Assembly: GCA_035547775.1 (NCBI GenBank)
Contig: DASZUC010000031.1
Coordinates: 1-17,716, forward strand
Direction: 5' to 3'
From: DASZUC01 sp035547775
GTDB taxonomy: Bacteria; Patescibacteriota; Saccharimonadia; Saccharimonadales; UBA4665
DNA length: 17,716 nt
Position numbers and translations under genes: made by a program
In this document: positions 1 to 6,892 of the stretch, in pieces
How positions within the stretch are numbered: the stretch's first letter is position 1
Layout of the letters: the number at the start of each line of letters is the position of its first letter
Notes under the pieces: model-generated
What the model saw: only the letters and a program-made list of their open reading frames with translations
Told to the model about the DNA's origin: nothing
The model's database searches: none

Positions 1-2
1 AC

Positions 3-224
3 TACGTATTTATTGATCCTGCCACTGCCTCGCCTGACCAGATCGATCCAATTCACGCCAGCATTCTCGAACAGTTGCAGCCAGACTACTACGTGACCGA
101 TGGTCCTGATCCGCGTTTTGTGGACTTGTTGCCGGACGAGCAGTTTATTGTGCTGGATCGCGTGGGCGGCGGCCAACATGGCTCAACCTCGGCCATTATC
201 GAATACATTCAGTCATTGTCCTAG
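3..224 (+). CDS. C-terminal 73 residues of an unidentified protein (5' end outside window)
   Basis: An open frame runs from the left edge to a TAG at 222-224 and gives 73 residues. It starts YVFIDPATASPDQ and ends AIIEYIQSLS. I do not recognise the family. The alternating hydrophobic and charged pattern looks like a soluble cytoplasmic protein, with a Gly-rich turn (RVGGGQHGS) about 20 residues before the end. No membrane segment is visible. The next gene starts 41 nt downstream with its own good ribosome binding site, so the two could be co-transcribed. The frame is convincing because it is stop-free and codon use matches the neighbours. The function cannot be given from this fragment. Confidence 0.7.
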   Translation, partial: YVFIDPATASPDQIDPIHASILEQLQPDYYVTDGPDPRFVDLLPDEQFIVLDRVGGGQHGSTSAIIEYIQSLS

Positions 225-252
225 CTCATTGCCGAGCGTATACTTGACAGAC

Positions 253-260
253 AGAAGGAG
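253..260 (+). promoter_or_regulatory. Shine-Dalgarno site for the gene at 266
   Basis: AGAAGGAG ends 5 nt before the ATG at 266. It is one of the few clear SD sites in the window and fixes this start. Confidence 0.75.
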
Positions 261-265
261 ACATT

Positions 266-1003
266 ATGACTGAGGCGCATATTATTACTGATCCCCAAGA
301 GTTGTCTGAGGCGGTGCTGGAAATCCGAGAGCAGGATTTGAACGCCCCCTTGTTTGCCAAGCTAGGTGGTGGGGTTAATCGTTTTGTCGAAGCCGTTTTT
401 CCACGTCTAGACCGAGACCACGTGTATGCACATGCCTTTGATCGGGAAGAGCCTGGCATTGGCCCGCACTTTGATGTCTATGAAAATTACTTGCATGACG
501 ACTATCCATGGGTTGGCGTATTTAATTTGGCTGGTCGGGCTACCGTACGTGCTGCTACATTGCGTCCTGAACTCAAAGCCATTTACGATGACATGTTTCC
601 CGAACGGACTGACGAAGCTGGTGAGGCTCGGCGTCATTTTGGCGCTTTGGCCTTGCAGGATCATCGAGCGACAGTCTACGAGACTACTTTAGAGCCAGGT
701 GTTGGTATGGTTTTGCCGCAGCGACCCAATGGTTTAGAGATTGTTCACGAAGTTACACCTGTGTCCGGTAAAAAAGGACGCTATCTGAAAGCGATTGCTC
801 CAGATGTGGAAACCGAGTCGACCATTAAAGATGTAACGGGTGAATTTAAGTACAAGCAGCTCGATGAGTTATTAACTGAGGCGCTTGGTGGTGAGGTGCC
901 GGATGTTTTGACCGATCTGAGCCTTCCGCCTGAGATGCGACTTCCCTCCCACCGTGCAGTGCGACGTCGTCGCGGTCCAGACTTCAGTACGCGTGTTGAC
1001 TAG
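266..1003 (+). CDS. Putative Fe(II)/2-oxoglutarate-dependent oxygenase-like protein (double-stranded beta-helix)
   Basis: A 245-aa soluble protein with no signal or membrane segment. The middle has the spacing of the 2OG-Fe(II) oxygenase / DSBH fold. An HxD pair (His68, Asp70 in GIGPHFDVYEN) is followed by beta-strand-like segments. About 90 residues later comes a distal His161 in EIVHEVTPV, then Arg172 eleven residues on. This matches HxD...H...R/K, where the His-Asp-His triad binds iron and the Arg binds the 2-oxoglutarate carboxylate. The segment PGVGMVLPQRPNGLEIVHEV resembles the loop that usually precedes the distal His. The C-terminal tail (residues 225-245) is Arg-rich. The substrate is unknown. 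The motif is seen directly and the fold is inferred; a cupin with another role is possible. The start is set by a good SD. A short hairpin with a T-rich tail follows the stop. Confidence 0.55.
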   Translation: MTEAHIITDPQELSEAVLEIREQDLNAPLFAKLGGGVNRFVEAVFPRLDRDHVYAHAFDREEPGIGPHFDVYENYLHDDYPWVGVFNLAGRATVRAATLRPELKAIYDDMFPERTDEAGEARRHFGALALQDHRATVYETTLEPGVGMVLPQRPNGLEIVHEVTPVSGKKGRYLKAIAPDVETESTIKDVTGEFKYKQLDELLTEALGGEVPDVLTDLSLPPEMRLPSHRAVRRRRGPDFSTRVD

Positions 1004-1024
1004 CCGTATCTGTACGGTTTCTTA
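1002..1024 (+). terminator. Short intrinsic terminator-like hairpin
   Basis: CCGTA-TCTG-TACGG (1004-1017) is a perfect 5-bp inverted repeat. It can extend by a G-T and an A-T pair and runs into TTTCTT. It lies directly after the stop at 1001-1003 and before the next promoter. The short stem makes it a weak terminator. Confidence 0.4.
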
Positions 1025-1031
1025 GCGCTTG

Positions 1032-1040
1032 TGCTAAAAT
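1032..1040 (+). promoter_or_regulatory. Extended -10 promoter for the FN3-dockerin/cohesin operon
   Basis: TGCTAAAAT matches the extended -10 form (TGnTAnAAT). No good -35 lies 16-18 nt upstream, where the sequence is GTACGG. Predicted transcription start is about 1047, giving a leader of about 50 nt before the ATG at 1096. An SD-like AAGGGG at 1056-1061 is too far from that ATG to serve it directly. Confidence 0.45.
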
Positions 1041-1095
1041 TATCTCTGTAGGCATAAGGGGTGACGTGAGGCACCTTCGGTTTGCTATTTGAGAG

Positions 1096-3339
1096 ATGAA
1101 GAAAACGATCAAAACAAAATCTTTACACACGGTGGGAGTGCACCTGCCCCGCTGGGCACATCTGACTGAGCTCGTTGTAGCAGTAATTATCTTTGCTGGT
1201 GGCCAAAGCTTCTGGTCTCTGGTAGCGCGGGCCGATGCCGACATCACACCGCCCAGCGTGCCGGCCAATTTGAGCCTGGACGGCCGTTCGGCTACCGAGA
1301 TTGATCTGACGTGGGACGCTGCAACCGACGATGTTGGGGTGGCTGGGTATCATGTGTATCGCGACGGCAATCTCGTAGGCTCACCAACCGACAATACATA
1401 CAACGACACCAGTCTTACCCCCAACACGAGCTACAGCTATACCGTGAGTGCTTTTGATTCAGCCAGCAATGAATCAACGCAGAGCACCGGCTTCCCAGCG
1501 AGCACTTTGGCCGATACGTCTCCGCCCAGTATTCCGGCCAACTTGCACCAAACCAGCCAAACTACCTCATCGGTCAGTCTCGCTTGGAATGCGGCCAGTG
1601 ACAACGTGATGGTGACCGGCTATAACATTTATCGCAATGGCAGCCTCCTGCGTAGCCAAAGTAGTACGAACTTTACTGACACTGGGCTTTCGGTGTTTAC
1701 TTCCTACACCTATCGCGTGCAAGCCTACGATGCTGCCGGAAATAGCTCCAACTTGTCGGCTAGCTTATTGGCTGCTACTGCCTCTGATACCTCGCCGCCG
1801 AGCGTACCCGACAATATCCATGAAACTAGCAGCACCATCACGAGCGTAACGCTAGCTTGGGATGACGTCACCGATGATGTTGGTGTAGCTGGTTATCATG
1901 TGTATCGCGATGGTACCTTGATTGGTTCGCCAGGCGGCACCAGCTTTACCGACACCGGATTGAGTGTTGGCTCATCGTACACTTACACCATTAGCGCCTA
2001 CGATGCTGCCAACAACACTTCGAGCCAATCGGCACCTTTTTCGGCGAGCAGCTCAACCGACACCACGCCACCGACCATCCCCACCAACGTACAGACGACG
2101 AGTGTCCGCGATAATGCCATCGACTTAAGTTGGGGTGACTCCACCGATGATGTTGGTGTGACCGGCTATAAGATCTATCGCAACGGCAACTTAGTCGGTA
2201 CAGCTACCACTACCAGCTTTACGGATAACAATCTTACCCCTGTTACCAACTACACCTACACCGTCAAAGCTTACGACGCTGCCAACAATACTTCCGCGGC
2301 CTCAGCCGGTTTGGCTACGGCAACAGCCTATGACACCACTGCGCCGAGCCTGCCCAGTAATCTCCAGACTACCGCTCAAACCGACACCAGCGTGAGTCTA
2401 AGCTGGGATGCAGCCAGCGACAACGTTGAGGTGGCTGGGTATAACATTTACCGGGATGGCCAACTCCTCACCAGCACCATCGGCACCAGCTTTACCGACA
2501 CTGGGCTGCAGGTGCACACGAGCTACAGCTATACCATTGAAACGTATGATACTTCGAGCAACACCTCCGGACAGACCGCTCCACTGGTCGCCCAAACACT
2601 CACTGACACTATCGCCCCTATTACTCCGAGTAATCTCAGCTCGCCCAGTCAAACAACTACTAGTGTCGATCTGACGTGGGATGCCGCCAGTGATGATGTA
2701 GCGGTTGCGAGCTACAACGTATATCGGAATGGAGCGCTGATTGCCAATGTTGTTAACCCCAGCTACACGGATGTTGGCCGAACGTACAACACGGCCTATC
2801 ACTATAGTCTGACGGCGCTGGATGTCGCCGGTAATGCCTCGGCCACTTCTTCTGTGCTGACGATCAGCACTCGGCCGGACACGACCTCACCGACTGTCAG
2901 TCTGACGGCGCCAAGCAATGGCCATACCATCAGTCTCACGGTGGCCCTGAAAGCCATCGCCAGCGACGATCTAGACTTAAAAAATGTGACTTTTTACGTC
3001 GATGGCAACGTCATCAAGCAGCTCTCGAGTGCACCATTTAGTTATAACTGGAATAGTTACGCCGTTCACAACGGCAGCCATACGCTCAGCGTCAAGGCCA
3101 CCGATGCCAGCGGCAACTTTACGGCTCAGAGCGTTACGGTCAATGTGAACAATCCGCCACCACCGTTGAGTGGTGATCTCAACGACGATCATAAGGTTAA
3201 TATTTATGATCTTAGCATTTTGTTATCGCATTGGAATAAAGCTGGCGCCGGCGATTTTAACAAGAATGGCCGGGTCGATATATTTGACTTAAGCACCTTA
3301 CTCAGTCACTATGGCGACAATAACAGTAATTACCACTAA
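1096..3339 (+). CDS. Secreted multi-FN3 protein with Ig-like domain and C-terminal type I dockerin
   Basis: A 747-aa exported protein. Residues 1-47 form a basic N-terminus plus a hydrophobic stretch (LTELVVAVIIFAGG) ending in ARADA, a likely signal peptidase I site. Six FN3 domains follow at about 50-139, 141-230, 231-320, 322-411, 413-502 and 504-593. Each opens with a (T/S)xP-type phrase and carries a core like DDVGVAGYHVYRDG and a TSYTYTVSAYD-like strand. Residues 595-685 look like a bacterial Ig-like domain. Residues 692-740 are a dockerin with two Ca-binding loops: Asp694, Asn696, Asp698, Asp705 and Asp720, Asn722, Asn724, Asp731, each followed by a helix (LSxLLSH). There is no catalytic domain and no LPxTG, so an extended stalk or adhesin is likeliest. 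The next gene, 8 nt downstream, encodes a cohesin, the natural dockerin partner. Only a weak SD (GAGAG abutting ATG) is present. No other in-frame start works, because TGA closes the frame upstream. Confidence 0.88.
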   Translation: MKKTIKTKSLHTVGVHLPRWAHLTELVVAVIIFAGGQSFWSLVARADADITPPSVPANLSLDGRSATEIDLTWDAATDDVGVAGYHVYRDGNLVGSPTDNTYNDTSLTPNTSYSYTVSAFDSASNESTQSTGFPASTLADTSPPSIPANLHQTSQTTSSVSLAWNAASDNVMVTGYNIYRNGSLLRSQSSTNFTDTGLSVFTSYTYRVQAYDAAGNSSNLSASLLAATASDTSPPSVPDNIHETSSTITSVTLAWDDVTDDVGVAGYHVYRDGTLIGSPGGTSFTDTGLSVGSSYTYTISAYDAANNTSSQSAPFSASSSTDTTPPTIPTNVQTTSVRDNAIDLSWGDSTDDVGVTGYKIYRNGNLVGTATTTSFTDNNLTPVTNYTYTVKAYDAANNTSAASAGLATATAYDTTAPSLPSNLQTTAQTDTSVSLSWDAASDNVEVAGYNIYRDGQLLTSTIGTSFTDTGLQVHTSYSYTIETYDTSSNTSGQTAPLVAQTLTDTIAPITPSNLSSPSQTTTSVDLTWDAASDDVAVASYNVYRNGALIANVVNPSYTDVGRTYNTAYHYSLTALDVAGNASATSSVLTISTRPDTTSPTVSLTAPSNGHTISLTVALKAIASDDLDLKNVTFYVDGNVIKQLSSAPFSYNWNSYAVHNGSHTLSVKATDASGNFTAQSVTVNVNNPPPPLSGDLNDDHKVNIYDLSILLSHWNKAGAGDFNKNGRVDIFDLSTLLSHYGDNNSNYH
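1243..2874 (+). repeat. Six tandem FN3-domain coding repeats (~273 bp each)
   Basis: The six FN3 modules repeat with a period of about 91 codons. Each contains the consensus [DN]-V-x-V-x-[GS]-Y-x-[VI]-Y-R-[DN]-G. Parts are close at DNA level too: repeats 1 and 3 share the stretch coding GYHVYRDG almost identically (near 1348 and 1891). This could allow repeat-number change by recombination. Confidence 0.85.
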
Positions 3340-3347
3340 CCAAAACT

Positions 3348-4892
3348 ATGATTAAAAAATTCCTTCGTACTGGTTTAACTCTCGGCTGGTTGGTGGCGCT
3401 CTGCAGCCCGGCATTGCCGGCCTTTGCCGCTAGTGCTTCCATCACCTTAAGCGCCTATGACCTAAGCGTCGCAAAGGGTTCAAGTGTGGTGATCGCTGTG
3501 TACATGAATGGCGGCGGTCATGCGGTGAACGCCGTGGAGGCCGATCTACACTACTCGACAGCACAGCTACAGTATGTGGGCTTTTCGGCCACTGGTAGTG
3601 CCTTTGAAATTGGGGCCAGCAGCGGTGGTGGCGGTGGTACGGCCACGCTAGATCGCGGCACCGTTGGTAGCGTAAAAGGCAGCGGTCTGGTTGGAACGGT
3701 CACATTTCGGGCCCTAGCGAGCAGCGGCAGCGCCCCGATCTCCGTGGCTAGCAGTTCATCGTTGGTGGCGGGGGGTTCATCTATCGCATATAGCACAACT
3801 GGTGTGAGTTTGCAGCTCACGGCCGCCGGCACGGTTAGTTCCAGTCCTGCTAACACAGCAACCAGCTCAGCTCCATCAACCACGCCAACGCAGGTTGATA
3901 CCAAGCCACCACACATTTCCAATCTTAAGATCTCGCAGCTCAGTCCCTATGGCGCAACAGTCACTTGGACGACCAATGAGTCGGCCACGTCGGCTGTTGA
4001 ATTCGGTGTTGATACCCATTATGGGCTGAGTGATTCAACCACTAAACGCACTAAGCATCACAAAGTCGTGCTCGATAGTAGCTTTTTGCAGCCGGAGGTC
4101 CTGCTGCATTATCGTGTAAAGAGCGCTGATGCGGCTGGCAATGTAGCGACGAGTAAGGATCAACACTTCGAGTTGCCTGGTGTGCCCTTCACGGTGATTG
4201 TGCGCGGTGCTAGTGGGCAGCCCCAAGCGGGCGTAGCGGTGACGCTGGGGAATGCGAGCGGTACCACCGATAAGAATGGTCGGGTTACATTGCCGGCGAG
4301 TTTGGGGCGTAATCAACTTACAACGTTTTACCAGGGTGAGAATATTCAGCGTACAGTAACGGTGAATCGCAGCAGTAAACCCCTGGCTGCCTATGAGCTC
4401 GACCTCGCTAAGCAGCCCTTGAATCGCTGGATGCTGCTGGCCATTGGTTTGCTGGTGGCGGTACTTACCCTCTTGGGCATTGATGCCGTGCTGTTTGGCT
4501 CACATTTCTTCCGTCGGATGTCTGGTTTGCATCATAAAACGCCACGTCTCCCAGTAGCTCCTGTCCCCACACCTGCTGCACCGCCTCGGCAGCCACCGGT
4601 TGTGACTAAACCGATGCCAGCTCCTAAACCAGCCGTAGCACCAGAACCTCACGAGCTACCAGTCTCTCCCCAAGCTCAAGCCTATGTTGACTCGCTGGCG
4701 ATCGACACGACTATCCCTGACACAACCACTACCCCGATTGCCACTGTGGAAGACATCAAGCTGTCGCCGCCAGTTACGCGAATTGATGTTCAGGCGGAGA
4801 CTGTTGATTCCGGAGCAGCTACGATCAAATTGAAAAAGCCGGCTACTCGGCGAACCAAAGCTACGCCAACCGTTCGTAAGCATCGCAGTTGA
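3348..4892 (+). CDS. Membrane-anchored cohesin-domain protein (putative dockerin receptor)
   Basis: A 514-aa protein. The signal peptide is about residues 1-27 (basic MIKKFLR, hydrophobic core, APAFA-type end: ALPAFAA). Residues 30-158 fit a cohesin: the opening strand ITLSAYDLSVAKGSSVVIAV, then VNAVEADLHYSTAQLQYVGF (the xVxGxxxxLxYDxxxL-like core), and a later strand GLVGTVTFRAL. A Ser/Thr linker (160-185) leads to an FN3-like domain (187-277) and a carboxypeptidase-regulatory-like beta domain (279-345, PQAGVAVTL...TTDKNGRVTLP). A single TM helix lies at about 360-384 (WMLLAIGLLVAVLTLLGIDAV). A Pro-rich tail with a basic end follows (385-514), probably cytoplasmic. The upstream gene encodes a dockerin protein, so this is a likely surface receptor for it. 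The start has no SD; 8 nt from the upstream stop suggests coupled translation. Its 3' end overlaps the convergent polymerase gene by 32 nt. Confidence 0.82.
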   Translation: MIKKFLRTGLTLGWLVALCSPALPAFAASASITLSAYDLSVAKGSSVVIAVYMNGGGHAVNAVEADLHYSTAQLQYVGFSATGSAFEIGASSGGGGGTATLDRGTVGSVKGSGLVGTVTFRALASSGSAPISVASSSSLVAGGSSIAYSTTGVSLQLTAAGTVSSSPANTATSSAPSTTPTQVDTKPPHISNLKISQLSPYGATVTWTTNESATSAVEFGVDTHYGLSDSTTKRTKHHKVVLDSSFLQPEVLLHYRVKSADAAGNVATSKDQHFELPGVPFTVIVRGASGQPQAGVAVTLGNASGTTDKNGRVTLPASLGRNQLTTFYQGENIQRTVTVNRSSKPLAAYELDLAKQPLNRWMLLAIGLLVAVLTLLGIDAVLFGSHFFRRMSGLHHKTPRLPVAPVPTPAAPPRQPPVVTKPMPAPKPAVAPEPHELPVSPQAQAYVDSLAIDTTIPDTTTTPIATVEDIKLSPPVTRIDVQAETVDSGAATIKLKKPATRRTKATPTVRKHRS

Positions 4893-6327
4893 TCACTGGC
4901 AGCTCATCCCAGTCACTGGTGTAGCGTGGACTGCGGTGAGCCCGCTTAGGCTGCCAGGCATCCGATAGAGCTTCGGCGGCAAATCGAATCGTCCCACGAC
5001 CATATTGCTGATTCAGGCCGTCAATGGCTGCCAATCGAGCTTGAACGCGCTGGCCGTCAGTTATTTCTAGTTCTCCGAACAAATCGGTCTGAACGCGGTC
5101 ACGTTCGATGAGATCTTGAAATAAGACCACCAGTCGATGATATGAAGCTCGTGGATTGAAACTGTGCTCGGTGCTGGCCACCAACTGACTGATGAGCCGA
5201 CCGGTGTCGGCGGTTGGCGTATGAAAATGCACAAAACGACTGACTCGTTGATATCCCGGTTTATGGCGATTCGTACTTAAGTGAATGGCGGCGCTGCCAG
5301 CCAGTAAGCCCTCTCGGCGCAAACTGGCGGCGGCTCGTGCAGTCAGGCTGGCGATGGCGGCTTCAATGACTCCAAACTGATCAGTATCTTCACCAAACAT
5401 CCGGCCATGCATTAGGCTTTGACGTACTTTACTGGTCATGGTTAGCGGCTGACAGCACTGCCCCCGCAGTTCGGTGACGAGCTGACGACCATGGATACCC
5501 ATCAGTTGTTGAGCATAGCGTGGGGGCATGCTGGCTACATCAGCAGCCGTATGAATGCCTTCAGCTTTCAGACGAGGTGTGAGGCGCCAGCCGATGCCCC
5601 ACACATCACTTACTGGTGTTTGTAGAAGATATGGTTGACGTTGCTGGGAGGAAAGACTGGCTAGATCGAGTACGCCTGCCAGCTCTGGTACCTTTTTAGC
5701 GCGATCACCAGCTAATTTGGCGAGGGTTTTACTGGGAGCGATACCGATGGATACTGGTACGCCAACATCGTGCCAGATCTGAGTGCGTAGCTGGTGGCCC
5801 CATTGCTGATAATCATCGATGCTGAGTGTACTGAGTTCTACGAATGACTCGTCGACTGAATAAATCTCAATCCGTGGCGTCAGGCTGGCCAGCACCTGCG
5901 TCAGGCGTTGGCTGATGTCGCCATATAATTCGAAGTTGGCACTTAACACCGTCACACCTTGGGCACGAAACAATTGGCGGTATTTGAAGGCTGGTGCGCC
6001 CATAGGGATACCGATAGCTTTCGCCTCATTACTGCGCGAGACCACACAGCCATCATTGCTACTCAGAACTACTACTGGTCGGTTCTCTAGATCTGGTCGA
6101 AATAAGCGCTCACAACTGACAAAGAAGTTGTTGCAGTCCACGAGGGCAAAGACTTGCGTCGCTCTGCCCTGCTTTCTAGCAGAGCTAGGAACTCCGGTAG
6201 AGCTGTCAGCGCCGAACGTTGTTGCCAACTGCGCTGCTCGTTCACCGTATGCTTGATACGTTGCACTGCGCTGCTCGCTGGCGTCTAGTTCGTCATCTGC
6301 CCGCAAACTTTGCCTATCTTCCCTCAT
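4861..6327 (-). CDS. umuC: UmuC-like Y-family translesion DNA polymerase with N-terminal extension
   Basis: A 488-aa protein that is UmuC-type by motif content. Polymerase motif I is FALVDCNNFFVSCERLFRP (catalytic Asp64). It is followed by VVVLSSNDGCVVSRSNEAK (nucleotide/fingers region) and IYSVDESFVEL (Asp159, Glu160), so the metal-binding triad is intact. Residues 240-290 carry the helix-hairpin-helix thumb, and about 300-410 the little-finger domain. A beta-clamp-binding peptide QTDLF lies at 413-417, as expected for UmuC/DinB. The role is error-prone lesion bypass at stalled forks, normally with UmuD'. The ATG overlaps the end of the umuD-like gene by 14 nt, implying coupled translation. 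Oddly, motif I is preceded by 58 polar Ala/Gln/Ser-rich residues that UmuC does not normally have. The only other in-frame start there is a TTG at codon 34. The last residues overlap the convergent cohesin gene. Confidence 0.92.
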   Translation of the reverse strand: MREDRQSLRADDELDASEQRSATYQAYGERAAQLATTFGADSSTGVPSSARKQGRATQVFALVDCNNFFVSCERLFRPDLENRPVVVLSSNDGCVVSRSNEAKAIGIPMGAPAFKYRQLFRAQGVTVLSANFELYGDISQRLTQVLASLTPRIEIYSVDESFVELSTLSIDDYQQWGHQLRTQIWHDVGVPVSIGIAPSKTLAKLAGDRAKKVPELAGVLDLASLSSQQRQPYLLQTPVSDVWGIGWRLTPRLKAEGIHTAADVASMPPRYAQQLMGIHGRQLVTELRGQCCQPLTMTSKVRQSLMHGRMFGEDTDQFGVIEAAIASLTARAAASLRREGLLAGSAAIHLSTNRHKPGYQRVSRFVHFHTPTADTGRLISQLVASTEHSFNPRASYHRLVVLFQDLIERDRVQTDLFGELEITDGQRVQARLAAIDGLNQQYGRGTIRFAAEALSDAWQPKRAHRSPRYTSDWDELPVINCDAYERLA

Positions 6328-6688
6328 TGCCCGTCCTGAATTGATGCAATACAGCCGTTACGACACCCCACGTGGACTCATCGGGCAGGCATTGGCGTTG
6401 ACGGCGCAGGCCAAAACCACTGCTTTGCCAGACCAACACTAAATCTTGTGGTCGCGGTGTCAGGCTGCGGTCAATCACCGCAATGTCACTATCGTAGAGG
6501 CCTTCATCGCTCCAGCTGTGGCCGGCAATGCGGAACAGATAGGTGCTCGCTGGTCGACGGATCACTAATTGGTTGAGGTCGAGTGTGAGCTGCCCGCCCG
6601 ATGACCGGTGGTCGAGTGCCGGGTTGGGAAAGCCGGTGTGTACGGATATGCCGTCGCCGTTGGCCACAGCCGATAAATCTTGGTCCAT
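6314..6688 (-). CDS. umuD: UmuD-like S24-family protein with apparent loss of the catalytic lysine
   Basis: A 124-aa protein. ATG at 6688 is preceded by AGGAG at the right distance, so I prefer it to a longer frame starting at 6784. It follows UmuD closely: a cleavage-site-like GFPNPALDH (Thr18-Gly19; UmuD has Cys-Gly), then LDLNQLVIRRPASTYLFRIAGHSWSDEG in two steps, with Ser58 at the nucleophile position of UmuD GDSM. The segment aligning with UmuD FTVKK reads FGLRR, so the general-base Lys is Arg95. The loop between it and the final strands is also shorter by roughly 20 residues. UmuD binds UmuC after RecA-stimulated self-cleavage. Here cleavage may not occur, and the protein might act uncleaved as a polymerase partner. 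It sits between a small ORF and umuC in one operon. Confidence 0.82.
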   Translation of the reverse strand: MDQDLSAVANGDGISVHTGFPNPALDHRSSGGQLTLDLNQLVIRRPASTYLFRIAGHSWSDEGLYDSDIAVIDRSLTPRPQDLVLVWQSSGFGLRRQRQCLPDESTWGVVTAVLHQFRTGNEGR

Positions 6689-6696
6689 AATTGGGT

Positions 6697-6701
6697 CTCC
6701 T
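6697..6701 (-). promoter_or_regulatory. Shine-Dalgarno site deciding the umuD-like start
   Basis: AGGAG on the minus strand lies 8 nt before the ATG at 6688. The in-frame alternative at 6784 lies inside the upstream small ORF, so the shorter start is preferred. Confidence 0.75.
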
Positions 6702-6716
6702 GTTGGTTGTTGCTTT

Positions 6717-6860
6717 TCATGCGGCGACTTCTGCGAGGATGTACTCGCGGCCTTTGAACATAATGCGGCGCGGATAGCTTTCAAAGCGCACTTGCTCAGC
6801 CTGATGACTAAAACGGACGGCTTTTACTTCAATGTCTGTAGTGTCAAAGTTAACTGTCAT
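6717..6860 (-). CDS. Small 47-residue protein, first gene of the umu operon
   Basis: The ATG at 6860 is preceded by AAGGGAG with 8-nt spacing (6869-6875), one of the best SD sites in the window. The frame gives 47 residues, starting MTVNFDTTDIEVKAVRF and ending in GREYILAEVAA*. Residues 26-42 (FESYPRRIMFKGREYIL) look like a small beta-rich module. I do not recognise the family with confidence; the shape recalls short proteins encoded beside error-prone polymerases in actinobacteria, but that is only a resemblance. It ends 28 nt before the umuD-like start, so the three genes form an operon. Possible roles are an accessory or regulator of the mutagenic polymerase. It could be a chance ORF, but the SD, position and codon pattern argue otherwise. 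Confidence 0.65.
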   Translation of the reverse strand: MTVNFDTTDIEVKAVRFSHQAEQVRFESYPRRIMFKGREYILAEVAA

Positions 6861-6877
6861 GATATTCACTCCCTTAT

Positions 6878-6886
6878 TCGATTCGA
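6878..6886. promoter_or_regulatory. Possible operator upstream of the umu operon
   Basis: TCGATTCGA is a 9-bp palindrome around a central base. It sits just upstream of the SD of the first umu gene, where an SOS repressor could bind. It is not a recognised LexA box: the actinobacterial/Firmicute type has GAAC...GTTC arms. The assignment is tentative. Confidence 0.2.
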
Positions 6887-6892
6887 TATATG

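Noticed and set aside
244..249. TTGACA matching a perfect -35 box before the gene at 266
   Set aside because: The matching -10 position would lie inside the coding sequence and reads GACTGA-like, so it is probably chance.
6718..6720. ATG overlapping the TGA of the 47-aa gene (ATGA)
   Set aside because: Its frame is not that of the umuD-like gene and yields an unrelated low-quality peptide.
6689..6784. Upstream in-frame start extending the umuD-like gene by 32 codons
   Set aside because: It lies inside the small umu ORF and has no good SD, while ATG 6688 has AGGAG at 8 nt.
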